From contig NIOB01000001.1 of the NCBI GenBank assembly GCA_002189105.1, forward strand, positions 62,001-126,000: 64,000 bases of DNA. The letters run 5' to 3'. The notes beneath the pieces were generated by a model, which searched no databases, was not told the origin of the DNA, and saw only the letters and a list, made by a program, of their open reading frames with translations. Positions within the stretch are counted from its first letter, which is position 1. Each line of letters begins with the position of its first letter. Of this stretch, positions 17,696 through 27,396 are shown one piece after another. The DNA is from Saccharibacillus soli. Lineage in GTDB: Bacteria > Bacillota > Bacilli > Paenibacillales > Paenibacillaceae. A program made the translations under genes and the position numbers.

Positions 17696-18547
17696 ATGAA
17701 AAGAAAAGCGGTAACCAAAACGATTACCGACGTCGCGTTCATCGCGCTGGGCGCCTTTATTTTCGCGCTGGCGGTCAACCTGTTCGTCATTCCCAACGAC
17801 TTCGGCGAAGGTGGAGTGACCGGGGTTACCATCATCTTGTATTATTGGCTGGGCTGGTCTCCGGGCCTCGCCAACCTGATTATCAACGGTTTATTGTTGG
17901 TGATTGGCTATCGTTTTTTGGACAAGAAGACGATTATTTATACAATTTTGGCGGTTGCCTTTAACTCGCTGTTCCTGCATCTGACGGACAGCTGGCACAT
18001 TGCCTCCACAGAAAAAACAGTCAATGCGATCTTCGCGGGCATTTTTGCCGGAGTGGGCATTGGGATGATTGTTCGTGTGGGCGGAACCACAGCGGGGACG
18101 GTCATTTTGGCTCGGCTGGCGAACAAGTATCTGGACTGGAATATCAGCTATGGTCTGCTCTTTTTCGACGTGGTGGTTGCCGTTGCTTCCCTGATGGTGA
18201 TCGAGGTGCAGAACTTTATGTTCACCATTGTGCTGCTGTATGTCGGAACGAAGGTGATGGACTTCATCATTGAAGGTCTGAATCCGAAGAAAGCCGTCAT
18301 GATTATCTCCAAGCACCAGCATACGATTGCCGAACAGGTCAATCAGGTGATGGATCGCGGGGTTACGGTGCTGTCCGGTCATGGATTCTATACGAAGGAC
18401 CCCAAGGAAGTGCTGTATATCGTCATCAACAAACAGGAAGTGTCACAGCTCAAGAAGATCGTGAAGGAAGCGGACAAGGATGCTTTTGTGACCATTCACG
18501 ATGTGCGTGACGTGTTCGGTGAAGGGTTCGTGGATATTTCCAAATAA
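17696..18547 (+). CDS. YitT family membrane protein (DUF161/DUF2179)
   Basis: Polytopic membrane protein of unknown function, 283 residues, with about five hydrophobic helices in the first ~200 residues (AFIFALAVNLFVIPNDFGEGGVTGVTIILYY is the family hallmark) and a soluble C-terminal DUF2179 domain (about residues 200-280, KAVMIISKHQHTIAEQVNQVMDRGVTVLSGHGFYT). Bacillota genomes carry several paralogues; transport of an unidentified substrate has been suggested for the family. The open frame extends to 17612, but the ATG at 17696 gives the normal family N-terminus; its Shine-Dalgarno is weak. Confidence 0.87.
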   Translation: MKRKAVTKTITDVAFIALGAFIFALAVNLFVIPNDFGEGGVTGVTIILYYWLGWSPGLANLIINGLLLVIGYRFLDKKTIIYTILAVAFNSLFLHLTDSWHIASTEKTVNAIFAGIFAGVGIGMIVRVGGTTAGTVILARLANKYLDWNISYGLLFFDVVVAVASLMVIEVQNFMFTIVLLYVGTKVMDFIIEGLNPKKAVMIISKHQHTIAEQVNQVMDRGVTVLSGHGFYTKDPKEVLYIVINKQEVSQLKKIVKEADKDAFVTIHDVRDVFGEGFVDISK

Positions 18548-18592
18548 GTGCGTCAACCCATGAATGATGAGGGTTATAAAGGGGCACTGACA

Positions 18593-18621
18593 TTGAATAT
18601 GAAGCGATTTTTTGCTAATCT
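18593..18621 (+). promoter_or_regulatory. Putative promoter of glcT
   Basis: TTGAAT, 17 bp, TAATCT, 46 bp ahead of the glcT start codon. Confidence 0.45.
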
Positions 18622-18666
18622 ATTCTAGATCATCAACTGTATGCGAAGAGGAGCGGAAACAAGCGG

Positions 18667-19503
18667 ATGCTGGTGTCCAAAGTATTGAACAACAATGTCA
18701 TTATTGCGGACGATCCGCATTATGGCGAAGTGGTCGTCATCGGCAAGGGCATCGGCTTCGGACGCACCGAAAGCGATCCCATTGATTCCGAAGCGGCTGA
18801 AAAAATGTTTATTTTACGCAGTAGACGTGAACAGGAGCAGTACAAACAGCTGCTGCCGCAGGTGGACGAGAAGCTGATTGAGGTCATGAACGAAGCGATT
18901 CAGACCATCAGCAATCGGATTGCCTCGCCGCTTAATGAACATATTCACGTCGCCCTGACCGATCATATTGCTTTTGCGCTCAAACGAATGGAGAAGGGCA
19001 TCACGTTCCAGAATCCGTTCCTGTACGAGACGAAGGAGATTTATCCCGAAGAATATGAATTGGCTGAATATGTGGTCAATCTCATCGAGGATCGACTCGG
19101 CACCTCACTGGGACCGGACGAGGTTGGATTTGTCGCGCTGCATATTCACAGTGCCATCACCAACCGTCCGATTGGCGAAGTGCGGGGACATTCAGAGCTG
19201 ATCTCCGATCTGGTCGATCTAATCGCCCAGAATCTGGAGGGGGGACTGGATCGGACGACACTCGATTATTCAAGGCTGCTCACACATCTTCGGTTTGCCA
19301 TTGAGCGCATCTGCCGCGGCGAAGAGGTCCGGGCGACCGATCGGTTGGCAGAGCTGCTGGCCCGTGAATATCCCGAGATGTACTCGCTTGCCTGGAAGCT
19401 GATGAAGGTCATGGAGAAGCGGTTGGGGCTGCCTGTCTACAAAGCGGAGGCCAGTTACTTGACTGTACATCTTCAGCGTCTGGCGGACAAAGATGCCGTT
19501 TAA
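18667..19503 (+). CDS. glcT: BglG-family transcriptional antiterminator GlcT
   Basis: RNA-binding antiterminator that lets transcription proceed into ptsG when glucose is present. The 278 residues comprise an N-terminal CAT RNA-binding domain (about 1-55, with NNNVIIADDPHYGEVVVIGKGIGFG) and two PRD domains (about 65-170 and 175-275). PRD1 holds the histidine-containing stretches LNEHIHVALTDHIAFAL and VGFVALHIHSAI. In the family, PtsG phosphorylates a PRD to inactivate GlcT in the absence of glucose, and HPr may phosphorylate the other. It lies directly upstream of ptsG, whose leader holds a matching RAT/terminator. The Shine-Dalgarno GAGGAG is somewhat distant from ATG. Confidence 0.93.
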   Translation: MLVSKVLNNNVIIADDPHYGEVVVIGKGIGFGRTESDPIDSEAAEKMFILRSRREQEQYKQLLPQVDEKLIEVMNEAIQTISNRIASPLNEHIHVALTDHIAFALKRMEKGITFQNPFLYETKEIYPEEYELAEYVVNLIEDRLGTSLGPDEVGFVALHIHSAITNRPIGEVRGHSELISDLVDLIAQNLEGGLDRTTLDYSRLLTHLRFAIERICRGEEVRATDRLAELLAREYPEMYSLAWKLMKVMEKRLGLPVYKAEASYLTVHLQRLADKDAV

Positions 19504-19522
19504 TTTTTATTCGTGAAAGGGC

Positions 19523-19551
19523 TTGCCAGTTCAAAAAAGCTGTGCTATGAT
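19523..19551 (+). promoter_or_regulatory. Promoter of ptsG
   Basis: TTGCCA, 17 bp, TATGAT: both boxes match 5 of 6 consensus bases. Transcription would begin near 19558, about 30 nt before the RAT. Confidence 0.8.
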
Positions 19552-19587
19552 GACCGACGTAAGCAATTAAAGATGATCTTTGTAACG

Positions 19588-19716
19588 ATGTGTCACTGAT
19601 ACGATCAGGCATGAATCGCTACGGAGGATAAAACGCATACTCACAAAGGCCAAGCTGCACCCGGGGGCCAATGTTGAGAGTATTCCTTTTATTTTTCGTA
19701 CGTTCATGCCTTTTTT
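19588..19716 (+). promoter_or_regulatory. GlcT RAT antiterminator overlapping the ptsG leader terminator
   Basis: The RAT-like hairpin contains CTGAT-ACG-ATCAG (19596-19608). Its 3' part, AGGCATGAA (19607-19615), is exactly complementary to TTCATGCCT (19703-19711), which runs into six Ts. The long-range terminator stem and the RAT therefore cannot form together. Smaller stems (ATACTC 19637-19642 with GAGTAT 19678-19683; GGCC pairs) stabilise the loop. This is the arrangement known for GlcT control of ptsG in Bacillus; binding by this GlcT is inferred. Confidence 0.8.
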
Positions 19717-19803
19717 GCGTTTAAAAAGGTGGCTTTCGTTCAAGATCTCAACCCACATGTAAGGACCGAACCTTATACACTCAACAAGAGGGAGTTGCAC
19801 CTG

Positions 19804-21870
19804 ATGTTCAAAAAACTATTCGGCCTGCTACAACGCGTAGGTAAAGCGGTTATGCTTCCCGTTGCGATCCTGCCTGCTGCCGGCCTGCTGCTTGCGATTG
19901 GTACACTGCTCGTAAGCCCAGACTTCCTGGAGCTGGCGCCTGCACTGGATGTACAATGGGTACAATCCGTGGCAACCGTGCTGATGAAAGCGGGCGACAT
20001 TGTCTTCACCAACCTGCCGCTGTTATTTGCAGTCGGCGTAGCCGTCGGGTTATGTGATGGCGAAGGGGTCGCAGGGCTTGCGGCCATCGTCGGTTTCCTC
20101 ATCATGAACGTAACACTCGGCGTCGTAATCGGTGTAACGCCGGAGCTGACTACTCAGACAGGCATGGGTTATGCCAGCGTGCTGGGGATTCCAACACTCT
20201 CAACCGGGGTGTTCGGCGGGATTATCATAGGTATTCTCGCAGCAGTCATGTACAAGAAGTTCTTCCGTATCGAACTGCCTTCGTATCTGGGCTTCTTCGC
20301 AGGTAAACGTTTTGTTCCCATTATGACGGCTGCGACTTCCATTCTGGTGGGTCTGCTGCTGGTTGTAGTATGGCCTCCGATCCAGCACGCATTGAACGCA
20401 TTGTCCAATGCAATGACCAACGGCAATCCAACGCTGTCGGCATTTATCTTCGGGGTCATCGAACGCTCGCTGATTCCGTTTGGTCTGCACCACATCTTCT
20501 ACTCGCCGTTCTGGTATGAGTTTGGCCAATACGTCAACAAAGCCGGAGAAGTCTTCCACGGCGACCAGCGGATCTTCATGGCGCAGATGCGCGATGGCGT
20601 TCCGTTCACAGCGGGTATGTTCATGACCGGTAAGTTCCCGTTCATGATGTTCGGTCTTCCGGCAGCTGCTCTGGCGATCTACCATGAAGCACGTCCGGAA
20701 CACAAGAAATACGTTGCCGGCATCATGGGTTCGGCTGCCCTGACTTCGTTCCTGACGGGTATTACCGAACCGCTGGAATTCTCGTTCCTGTTCGTTGCTC
20801 CCGTGCTGTTCGGGATTCACGTGATCTTCGCAGGTCTGTCGTTCATGACGATGCAGCTTCTCGGCGTCAAGATCGGCATGACGTTCTCGGGCGGCTTGAT
20901 TGACTTCCTGCTGTTCGGGGTGCTTCAGAACCGTACACCATGGTGGAACGTGATTATCGTGGGTCTGGTATTGGCAGTTATCTACTACTTCGGATTCCGC
21001 TTTGCCATTCGCAAGTTCAACCTCAAGACACCGGGTCGTGAAGATCCTACGGATGAAACGGCCAATGTATCCGCTGGAGCGGGTACGGCCAATGAACTTC
21101 CGCAAAATATCCTGTCGGCGCTTGGTGGACGTGAAAACATCTCCAATCTGGATGCGTGCATCACACGTCTTCGCGTTCAAGTCAACAGCGTTGGCAATGT
21201 CGATAAAGACCGTCTGAAGAACCTGGGTGCAGCGGGCGTCCTGGAAGTAGGGAACAACATCCAAGCGATCTTCGGTACACGTTCGGATACGATCAAGTCC
21301 CAGATTCAGGACATTATGGCGGGACGTACTCCGGTGGCAGCACCTGCCGCAGCCGTTGAACTTCCCGAGAAAAATGAAGCCGTATCGGATACAACCGAAG
21401 CGGTGGACGTACTGAACGAAGAGATCATCGTATCTCCGGCTAACGGCGAACTTCAGGACATCTCGAATGTTCCCGATCCGGTCTTCTCGCAGCGTATGAC
21501 AGGCGACGGATTTGCGATTCTGCCTTCGGACGGAAACATCGTTTCGCCGGTAAATGGTACGGTATTTAATGTATTCCCAAGCAAGCATGCCATTGGCATC
21601 ATGTCCGAAGCCGGCAAAGAAATTCTGGTTCACATCGGGGTGAACACCGTTAAACTCAAAGGCCAAGGGTTTAATGTATTGGTAGCGGAAGGCGATGCCG
21701 TGATGGCCGGACAGCCAATTCTGGAAGTGGATCTGGCTTATGTCCAGGAACATGCTCCTTCGATCATGACTCCGGTTATCTTCTCCAACCTGCCGGAAGG
21801 CGCGAAAGTTACCCTGCTCAAGACAGGAACCGTCAGAGCGGGCGAAGAAAATATCGTATCGATTAAATAA
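19804..21870 (+). CDS. ptsG: PTS glucose-specific transporter EIICBA
   Basis: Membrane permease that imports and phosphorylates glucose. Fused domains in order: EIIC (about residues 1-415, LPVAILPAAGLLLAIGTLL at the start, the substrate-region GITEPLEFSFLF), EIIB (about 440-525, phospho-acceptor Cys in NLDACITRLRV), and EIIA (about 555-680, phospho-acceptor His in ILVHIGVNTVKL). The open frame extends back to 19729, but that stretch is leader; the ATG at 19804 follows GAGGGAG and begins with the family's MFKKLFG. EIIA also modulates GlcT in the family. Controlled by the RAT/terminator just upstream. Confidence 0.96.
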   Translation: MFKKLFGLLQRVGKAVMLPVAILPAAGLLLAIGTLLVSPDFLELAPALDVQWVQSVATVLMKAGDIVFTNLPLLFAVGVAVGLCDGEGVAGLAAIVGFLIMNVTLGVVIGVTPELTTQTGMGYASVLGIPTLSTGVFGGIIIGILAAVMYKKFFRIELPSYLGFFAGKRFVPIMTAATSILVGLLLVVVWPPIQHALNALSNAMTNGNPTLSAFIFGVIERSLIPFGLHHIFYSPFWYEFGQYVNKAGEVFHGDQRIFMAQMRDGVPFTAGMFMTGKFPFMMFGLPAAALAIYHEARPEHKKYVAGIMGSAALTSFLTGITEPLEFSFLFVAPVLFGIHVIFAGLSFMTMQLLGVKIGMTFSGGLIDFLLFGVLQNRTPWWNVIIVGLVLAVIYYFGFRFAIRKFNLKTPGREDPTDETANVSAGAGTANELPQNILSALGGRENISNLDACITRLRVQVNSVGNVDKDRLKNLGAAGVLEVGNNIQAIFGTRSDTIKSQIQDIMAGRTPVAAPAAAVELPEKNEAVSDTTEAVDVLNEEIIVSPANGELQDISNVPDPVFSQRMTGDGFAILPSDGNIVSPVNGTVFNVFPSKHAIGIMSEAGKEILVHIGVNTVKLKGQGFNVLVAEGDAVMAGQPILEVDLAYVQEHAPSIMTPVIFSNLPEGAKVTLLKTGTVRAGEENIVSIK

Positions 21871-22000
21871 TTCGCTGCGGTTAGAGATTCTTCACAGCAC
21901 ATCCGATTTTCTCGGAAACAGCAAGACGTAAGGTACTCGCCTGAACACGCCGCCTTTGAAATGTTCAAAAAGAAGTTAAAAGTGCAAATAGAAGGCAAGC

Positions 22001-22029
22001 GTGCAAAATTCAGGCGAGTAAGCTATAAT
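22001..22029 (+). promoter_or_regulatory. Promoter of ptsH-ptsI
   Basis: GTGCAA, 17 bp, perfect TATAAT (22024-22029), 43 bp before ptsH. It implies that the general PTS genes are expressed independently of GlcT control. Confidence 0.6.
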
Positions 22030-22072
22030 AAGTATGGTTACTTTAAAAAGAACACATTGGAGGAACTTAATC

Positions 22073-22348
22073 ATGGAAAAAACATTCAAAATCGTAGACG
22101 AAGACGGCATCCACGCACGTCCTGCAACGGCGCTGGTTAATACGGCTAATAAATTCAAATCGACTGAATCTTTCGCTGAAGCTAACGGCAAACGCGTAAC
22201 CCTGAAATCCATCCTGGGCGTTCTGTCCCTGGGTCTGGAAAAAGGATCGACGCTGACTCTGATTACGCAAGGTGAAGAAGAAGCAGCGGCTTTGCAAGCC
22301 CTGGAAGACGTTATGGTCGGCGAAGGACTGGGAGAAGTCAATGCTTAA
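22073..22348 (+). CDS. ptsH: Phosphocarrier protein HPr
   Basis: 91-residue cytosolic phosphocarrier of the PTS. The EI-dependent His15 is in GIHARPA, and the HPr-kinase target Ser46 is in [11 protein letters not shown]. HPr(Ser-P) is the corepressor of CcpA, which links this gene to the cre sites seen at both ABC-transporter promoters later in the window. The frame opens at 22034, but the ATG at 22073 has GGAGG at correct spacing and the canonical N-terminus [12 protein letters not shown]. Overlaps ptsI by 8 nt. Confidence 0.97.
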   Translation: MEKTFKIVDEDGIHARPATALVNTANKFKSTESFAEANGKRVTLKSILGVLSLGLEKGSTLTLITQGEEEAAALQALEDVMVGEGLGEVNA

Positions 22349-24053
22349 TATTTCCGGAATCGCGGCTTCGGCCGGCATCGCCATTGCCAAAGCTTTTCGC
22401 CTGGAGCATCCGGATTATACCGTAACCCAGGAGACCGTCAAAAACGCGGAATCCGAAATCGCCAAGCTTGACGATGCTCTCGCCAAGTCGCAGGTTGAAC
22501 TTGAGCGCATCAAAGAACGTACGCTGCAAGAACTGGGCGCACAAAAGGCTGAAATCTTTGAATCGCATCTGCTGATTCTGAACGATCCCGAGCTGATTAG
22601 CCCGGTCAAAGATATGATCGTTAACGATCAAGTTAACGCAGCTTACGCCCTGAGCGAGACGTCGAAGCAATTCGTTGCCATGTTCGAGAACATGAAAAGC
22701 GCTTACCTGCAAGAGCGTGCAGCGGATATGCGCGATGTAACCAAGCGCATCCTGAACCACCTGCTTGGCTTGAACGTACAAAATCCGTCGGAAATCAGCG
22801 AAGAAGTGGTCGTAATCGCAGAAGACCTGACGCCTTCGGATACGGCTCAATTGAACCGGAAGTACGTTAAAGGCTTCACGACGAACATTGGCGGTCGGAC
22901 TTCGCACTCCGCGATCATGGCTCGCTCGCTGGAAATTCCGGCTGTTGTGGGAACGAAGAACGTGCTGGATCAAGTTCAGCCGGGCGACGTTGTCATCGTA
23001 GACGGTCTTGAAGGTCATGTGATCGTGAACCCAAGTGAAGAAGTGATTGCCGAATACCGTGACAAGCAGGTCAAATACGACGAGCAGCGTGCCGAATGGC
23101 GCAAGCTGCGCGAAGAAGCGACACTGACGACGGACGGCGTTCACGTAGAGCTGGCAGCTAACATCGGTACGCCAAACGATGTGGCTGGCGTTCTGGATAA
23201 CGGCGGCGAGGGCGTAGGCCTGTACCGCACCGAGTTCCTGTACATGGGACGTGACAAGCTTCCTTCCGAAGATGTACAGTACAATGCTTACAAGACGGTA
23301 CTGGAAAAAATGGAAGGCAAGCCGGTTGTTGTGCGTACCCTGGACATCGGTGGCGACAAAGAACTTCCGTATCTGGATCTTCCAAAAGAAATGAACCCGT
23401 TCCTGGGCTTCCGCGCCGTGCGTCTCTGCCTGGATCGTACGGACATCTTCCGTACCCAACTGAGAGCCCTGCTGAGAGCAAGCGTTCACGGCGATCTGCG
23501 CATCATGTTCCCGATGATCGCTACGCTGGTCGAGTTCCGTCAGGCCAAAGCGCTGCTCGAAGAAGAACGCGAGAACCTCAAAAATGAAGGCATCGCTGTC
23601 GCAGAGGACATCCAGCTCGGCATCATGGTCGAAATTCCTTCGACTGCCGTTCTGGCCGATCAATTTGCGAAGGAAGTTGATTTCTTCAGCATCGGTACGA
23701 ACGACCTGATCCAATACACAATGGCTGCGGACCGCATGAATGAACGCGTCTCGTACCTGTATCAGCCTTACAACCCTTCGATTCTCCGCCTGGTGGATAT
23801 GGTCATCAAAGCGGCACACAAAGAAGGCAAATGGGCCGGCATGTGCGGCGAGATGGCGGGCGATTCGGTTGCCATTCCGCTGCTGCTTGGTCTGGGTCTC
23901 GACGAGTTCAGCATGAGCGCGACTTCCATCCTGCCAGCACGCAGCCAGATCTCCAAGCTGTCCCGCGCGGACATGAAGGAACTGGCAGCGAAGGCACTGG
24001 AATGTTCGACTGCTGAAGAAGTGGTTGCGCTGGTTGAAGGCATCCAAGCCTAA
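22341..24053 (+). CDS. ptsI: Phosphoenolpyruvate-protein phosphotransferase (Enzyme I)
   Basis: Transfers phosphate from PEP to HPr, the first PTS step. 570 residues: an N-terminal HPr-binding/phosphohistidine domain with the active-site His in [21 protein letters not shown] (about residue 190), and the C-terminal PEP-binding TIM barrel with the signature [19 protein letters not shown] (about 450-468). The start at 22341 is inside the end of ptsH (ATGCTTAA overlap) after GGGAGAAG, giving the family's [11 protein letters not shown]-terminus; the longer frame from 22272 is an artefact. Confidence 0.97.
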   Translation: MLNISGIAASAGIAIAKAFRLEHPDYTVTQETVKNAESEIAKLDDALAKSQVELERIKERTLQELGAQKAEIFESHLLILNDPELISPVKDMIVNDQVNAAYALSETSKQFVAMFENMKSAYLQERAADMRDVTKRILNHLLGLNVQNPSEISEEVVVIAEDLTPSDTAQLNRKYVKGFTTNIGGRTSHSAIMARSLEIPAVVGTKNVLDQVQPGDVVIVDGLEGHVIVNPSEEVIAEYRDKQVKYDEQRAEWRKLREEATLTTDGVHVELAANIGTPNDVAGVLDNGGEGVGLYRTEFLYMGRDKLPSEDVQYNAYKTVLEKMEGKPVVVRTLDIGGDKELPYLDLPKEMNPFLGFRAVRLCLDRTDIFRTQLRALLRASVHGDLRIMFPMIATLVEFRQAKALLEEERENLKNEGIAVAEDIQLGIMVEIPSTAVLADQFAKEVDFFSIGTNDLIQYTMAADRMNERVSYLYQPYNPSILRLVDMVIKAAHKEGKWAGMCGEMAGDSVAIPLLLGLGLDEFSMSATSILPARSQISKLSRADMKELAAKALECSTAEEVVALVEGIQA

Positions 24054-24174
24054 ATCATAGAATCCTTGCATCTTAGACAAGCTACCAGACGCATTTCGTA
24101 TCACCGTTTCGCTGTATGATCTCTGTCGCTCCGGCGTGTGCGCCGAGCAATTTGGCACGCCGCAGCTGCGTCCA

Positions 24175-24208
24175 TCCGGTTCCCCAATTGGGGAGCCGGA
24201 TTTTTTTT
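24175..24208 (+). terminator. Rho-independent terminator of ptsHI
   Basis: TCCGGTTCCCC pairs with GGGGAGCCGGA around loop AATT (one G-T pair), followed by eight Ts. Confidence 0.9.
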
Positions 24209-24258
24209 GTTATAGTAGATGGCAGTTGGAAAATACATAATCAAAGAAGGAGTTACAC

Positions 24259-24957
24259 ATGCCGAAAAACGCGTTTGGACAAGAAGTTGGAGAAAGGATC
24301 GAAGGGTATGCGCCTCCTCTTTTGCCTTCAGCGACATCCATAAAAGGCCAATATTGTACGCTGGAAAAACTGTCCGACAAGCATTTTGACGATCTCTACA
24401 AAAATGTGTATGGGCCGGAGACCCCTGATGAAAAGTGGACTTATTTACCCATTGAGAAGTTTAGGACAAAAGAAGAGTTTGCGATTTACTTTGAAAGCTT
24501 GCGAACTTCTGAAGATCCTTATTGCTGGGCGATCGTCGATCATGAAAAGCAGGAAGCGCTTGGTTGTTTTTCGTTGATGCGAATCAATGTCAAACAAAGC
24601 TCGATCGAAGTCGGAAGTGTGGTCTATTCGGAAGCATTGAAGCAAACCCGTATGGCTACGGAGGCTCAATTTCTCTTAGCACAGTATGTATTTGAACAGC
24701 TCCACTATCGACGTTATGAATGGAAGTGTGACGATCTAAACATCCCTTCCAGAAAAGCGGCGCTGCGATTGGGGTTCACCTATGAGGGGACGTTCAGACA
24801 AGCCCTGGTCTATAAAGGCCGCAATCGTGACACGGCTTGGTTCTCCATGCTGGATAAGGAATGGCCGCGACTGAAAGAAGCTTTTGAACGTTGGCTCTCG
24901 GATCGCAATTTTGATGAACAGGGTCGTCAGCTTTCACCCTTGAGGCCTTTGGATTGA
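24259..24957 (+). CDS. GNAT-family N-acetyltransferase, RimJ/RimL type
   Basis: Acetyl-CoA-dependent acetyltransferase of 232 residues resembling the RimJ/RimL group that acetylates protein N-termini or small amines. The fold is visible in IKGQYCTLEKLSDKHFDDLY (beta1-alpha1), WAIVDHEKQEALGCFSLMRIN (beta2-3), SIEVGSVVYSEALKQTRMATEAQFLLAQYVFEQLHYRRYEWKCDDLNIPSRKAALRLGFTYEGTFRQALVYKGRNRDTAWFSML. The pattern of no strict R/QxxGxG loop but TRMATEAQ is usual in this subgroup. AAGGAGTT precedes ATG. Substrate unknown; monocistronic between terminators. Confidence 0.85.
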   Translation: MPKNAFGQEVGERIEGYAPPLLPSATSIKGQYCTLEKLSDKHFDDLYKNVYGPETPDEKWTYLPIEKFRTKEEFAIYFESLRTSEDPYCWAIVDHEKQEALGCFSLMRINVKQSSIEVGSVVYSEALKQTRMATEAQFLLAQYVFEQLHYRRYEWKCDDLNIPSRKAALRLGFTYEGTFRQALVYKGRNRDTAWFSMLDKEWPRLKEAFERWLSDRNFDEQGRQLSPLRPLD

Positions 24958-24991
24958 TAGAGACATGAACCCTATTTACTGGAACAAAAAG

Positions 24992-25032
24992 AAAAGGAGA
25001 GCACAAAGAATTTCTTTGCGTTCTCCTTTTTT
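24992..25032. terminator. Bidirectional terminator between the GNAT and def genes
   Basis: A nearly perfect 19-bp inverted repeat (24992-25010 with 25012-25030) has A-rich and T-rich flanks, serving both convergent genes. Confidence 0.85.
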
Positions 25033-25057
25033 ATACGATCGATTCCTAACCTATAAC

Positions 25058-25651
25058 CTACCACAAACTCTGAATGGTCACACCTGCTGGTTCCTGCTGC
25101 GGGTCTTTGGCATTGATATGATCGTAGAACATGACGCCGTTCAGGTGATCCAGTTCATGCTGCATGACGATCGCGGGATACCCTTTGAGCTTGAGCAGCA
25201 TCTCCTTGCCGTTTTCGTCGTAAGCTTTGAGCTTGATCTTCTCGTAGCGGGGCACGATCCCTTCCACTTCACGGTCAACCGACAGGCAGCCTTCACCGTC
25301 CGGCAGATACGTCATCGCCGCTGAATGGCTGACGATCTTGGGATTAAACAGCTTGTATTCATAGAGCGTTGGATTTTCTTCTTCCATGACGTCTGTGAAC
25401 AGCACGGCGAACATACGGCGATCCAGACCAACCTGGTTGGCGGAGATGCCTACGCCGGGACGCAGTCCATATTTCTCGGACAGTTCATCGTCTTGGCTCT
25501 CATGTAGATAACGCATCATGTTGTCCATGGCGTTGCGGTCTTCATCGGATAGGGGGAACTTCACTTCCGCCACTTTGCTGCGCAGAATGGGATGACCCTC
25601 TCGTACAATATCGTCCATCGTGATGCGGTAATCTTTATCGGTGAGTGACAT
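25058..25651 (-). CDS. def: Peptide deformylase
   Basis: Metal-dependent removal of the formyl group from nascent proteins. At 197 residues it is of the Gram-positive type 2 class with the class insertion. The three motifs are present: GVGISANQVG, EGCLSVDRE (Cys ligand) and QHELDHLNG (two His ligands and catalytic Glu). The open frame extends upstream to 25852, but the upstream residues resemble no deformylase; the ATG at 25651 gives the normal MSLTDKDYRITMDDIVREG start. Its Shine-Dalgarno (GAGG, about 15 nt before ATG) is poor, so translation may be modest or the start imperfect. Confidence 0.93.
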   Translation of the reverse strand: MSLTDKDYRITMDDIVREGHPILRSKVAEVKFPLSDEDRNAMDNMMRYLHESQDDELSEKYGLRPGVGISANQVGLDRRMFAVLFTDVMEEENPTLYEYKLFNPKIVSHSAAMTYLPDGEGCLSVDREVEGIVPRYEKIKLKAYDENGKEMLLKLKGYPAIVMQHELDHLNGVMFYDHINAKDPQQEPAGVTIQSLW

Positions 25652-25771
25652 AATCGCGGGATACCTCGGCTTCCTGAATAATAGTATGGTCAAACGGTGA
25701 TCCGCTCTCATCTTGCCGCACGTGGATACGCGCCTGGAACGGACTCCTTCTATTATGAAGTGATTTGCCGC

Positions 25772-25810
25772 AAAAGAAAAGCCGCTTTCCCTGAAAAAAG
25801 GGAAAACGGC
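25772..25810 (-). terminator. Terminator of gcvT-gcvPA-gcvPB region, minus strand
   Basis: GCCGCTTTCCC (25781-25791) pairs with GGGAAAACGGC (25800-25810), giving a T-tract when read on the minus strand. It follows the gcvPB stop by about 80 nt and so terminates the glycine operon. Confidence 0.75.
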
Positions 25811-25890
25811 GGGGGAACGAACGTGTTGGGCTCCCGATCTCTGCGACTGCAAAAGTATATGCAGCCCAGGTTAGAGATTCGTAGATGTTT

Positions 25891-27396
25891 TTAGCTGCAA
25901 GCGCAGTTCAGGACAGGCTTACGGGCAGCGCTGGTCTCGTCGAGACGAGTGACCGGCGTGGTGTAAGGTGCGTTCAGCAGCAGCTCCGGATTTTCTTCCG
26001 CTTCCTTGGCAATGCGAATCATGGTGTCGATAAAGCCATCGAGCGTTTCTTTGCTCTCTGTCTCGGTCGGTTCGATCATGATACATTCTTCGACGTTCAG
26101 CGGGAAGTAGATGGTTGGCGGGTGATACCCGAAGTCCAGCAGTCGTTTGGCGACATCCAGCGTACGTACGCCATATTTCTTCAGTCCGCTGCCGCTCATG
26201 ACAAATTCATGTTTGCAAGGACCGGCGAATGGCACTTCGTAGTAGTCTTTGAGACGAGCCATCATATAGTTGGCGTTCAGCACGGCACATTCGGAGACGC
26301 GGCGCAGACCTTCCGGACCATAAGTACGGATATAGGCATAAGCGCGAACGAGGATGCCGAAGTTGCCATAATACGCTTTGACGCGGCCGATGGACGTCGA
26401 CGATGGAGCGGCAAAGTCATAGGAGCCGTCTTCCAGCTTCTCCACGATCGGAGCAGGCAGATAAGGCGTCAGAATCGACTTGACGCCGACCGGTCCGGCA
26501 CCAGGGCCGCCACCGCCATGCGGTGTACTCATCGTCTTGTGCAGGTTCAAGTGCACGACGTCGAAACCCATGTCGCCTGGGCGGGTAATGCCCATGATCG
26601 CATTGGAGTTGGCGCCATCGTAATAGAGCAGGCCGCCTGCTTCGTGAACGATCTCGGCGATCTCCAGAATCTGCTCCTCGAACAATCCGAGTGTACTCGG
26701 ATTGGTCAGCATGAGAGCGGCGGTATCCGGGCCGACGGCAGCTCTAAGCTTGTCCAGATCAACCATACCTTTGGCGGTTGAAGGAATCGTCACCGTCTCG
26801 AATCCGGCAACGGTTGCGCTTGCCGGGTTGGTACCGTGCGAGGAATCGGGCACGATGACTTTCGTGCGATGTTCGCCGCGGGCTTCATGATAGCTGCGGA
26901 TCATCATAAGACCCGTCCATTCGCCGTGTGCACCGGCAGCGGGTTGGAGCGTTACGGCATCCATGCCGGTCAAGACCGCCAGATCGCTTTGGAGCGTATA
27001 CATCAGCTCAAGCGCACCCTGCACGCTCGATACCGGTTGGTACGGGTGGATCTTGGCGAAGCCGGCATAACGGGCAACGTCTTCGTTGATCTTGGGATTG
27101 TATTTCATGGTGCAGGAACCCAGCGGATAGAAGCCATTGTCTACCCCAAAGTTGCGGCGGGACAGACCTGTATAGTGACGGATGACATCTACTTCGTAGA
27201 CTTCAGGGAGGGCAGCTGCTTCCGCTCTGCGGAATTCGGCAGGCAGCCAGTCGGAGGCTTCGTCTTCGCTCACCGGTACATCACATTCCGGCAGGGAATA
27301 AGCAACGCGGCCGGGTTGGCTCAGTTCAAAGATCAGGGCGCAGTCTTCCTTCGCATCCACCATCGTTGGCGTTGTCAGATCAAGGCTCGTATTCAT
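25891..27396 (-). CDS. gcvPB: Glycine dehydrogenase (decarboxylating) subunit 2
   Basis: C-terminal half of P-protein: with gcvPA forms the PLP enzyme that decarboxylates glycine and passes the aminomethyl group to lipoyl-GcvH. The 501-residue protein holds the PLP-lysine motif [27 protein letters not shown] and [18 protein letters not shown]. The split P-protein is typical of Bacillota. Its ATG overlaps the gcvPA stop (ATGA) after GGAGGG, implying translational coupling. The final residues end in a Cys-x-Cys (NCACS). Confidence 0.97.
   Translation of the reverse strand: MNTSLDLTTPTMVDAKEDCALIFELSQPGRVAYSLPECDVPVSEDEASDWLPAEFRRAEAAALPEVYEVDVIRHYTGLSRRNFGVDNGFYPLGSCTMKYNPKINEDVARYAGFAKIHPYQPVSSVQGALELMYTLQSDLAVLTGMDAVTLQPAAGAHGEWTGLMMIRSYHEARGEHRTKVIVPDSSHGTNPASATVAGFETVTIPSTAKGMVDLDKLRAAVGPDTAALMLTNPSTLGLFEEQILEIAEIVHEAGGLLYYDGANSNAIMGITRPGDMGFDVVHLNLHKTMSTPHGGGGPGAGPVGVKSILTPYLPAPIVEKLEDGSYDFAAPSSTSIGRVKAYYGNFGILVRAYAYIRTYGPEGLRRVSECAVLNANYMMARLKDYYEVPFAGPCKHEFVMSGSGLKKYGVRTLDVAKRLLDFGYHPPTIYFPLNVEECIMIEPTETESKETLDGFIDTMIRIAKEAEENPELLLNAPYTTPVTRLDETSAARKPVLNCACS

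Noticed and set aside
20200-21753. 517-residue frame antisense to ptsG
   Set aside because: His/Arg-rich reverse-complement translation of PtsG; no domain or start signal.
22338-24158. 606-residue frame antisense to ptsI
   Set aside because: Shadow of Enzyme I with no domain, no Shine-Dalgarno and no separate promoter.
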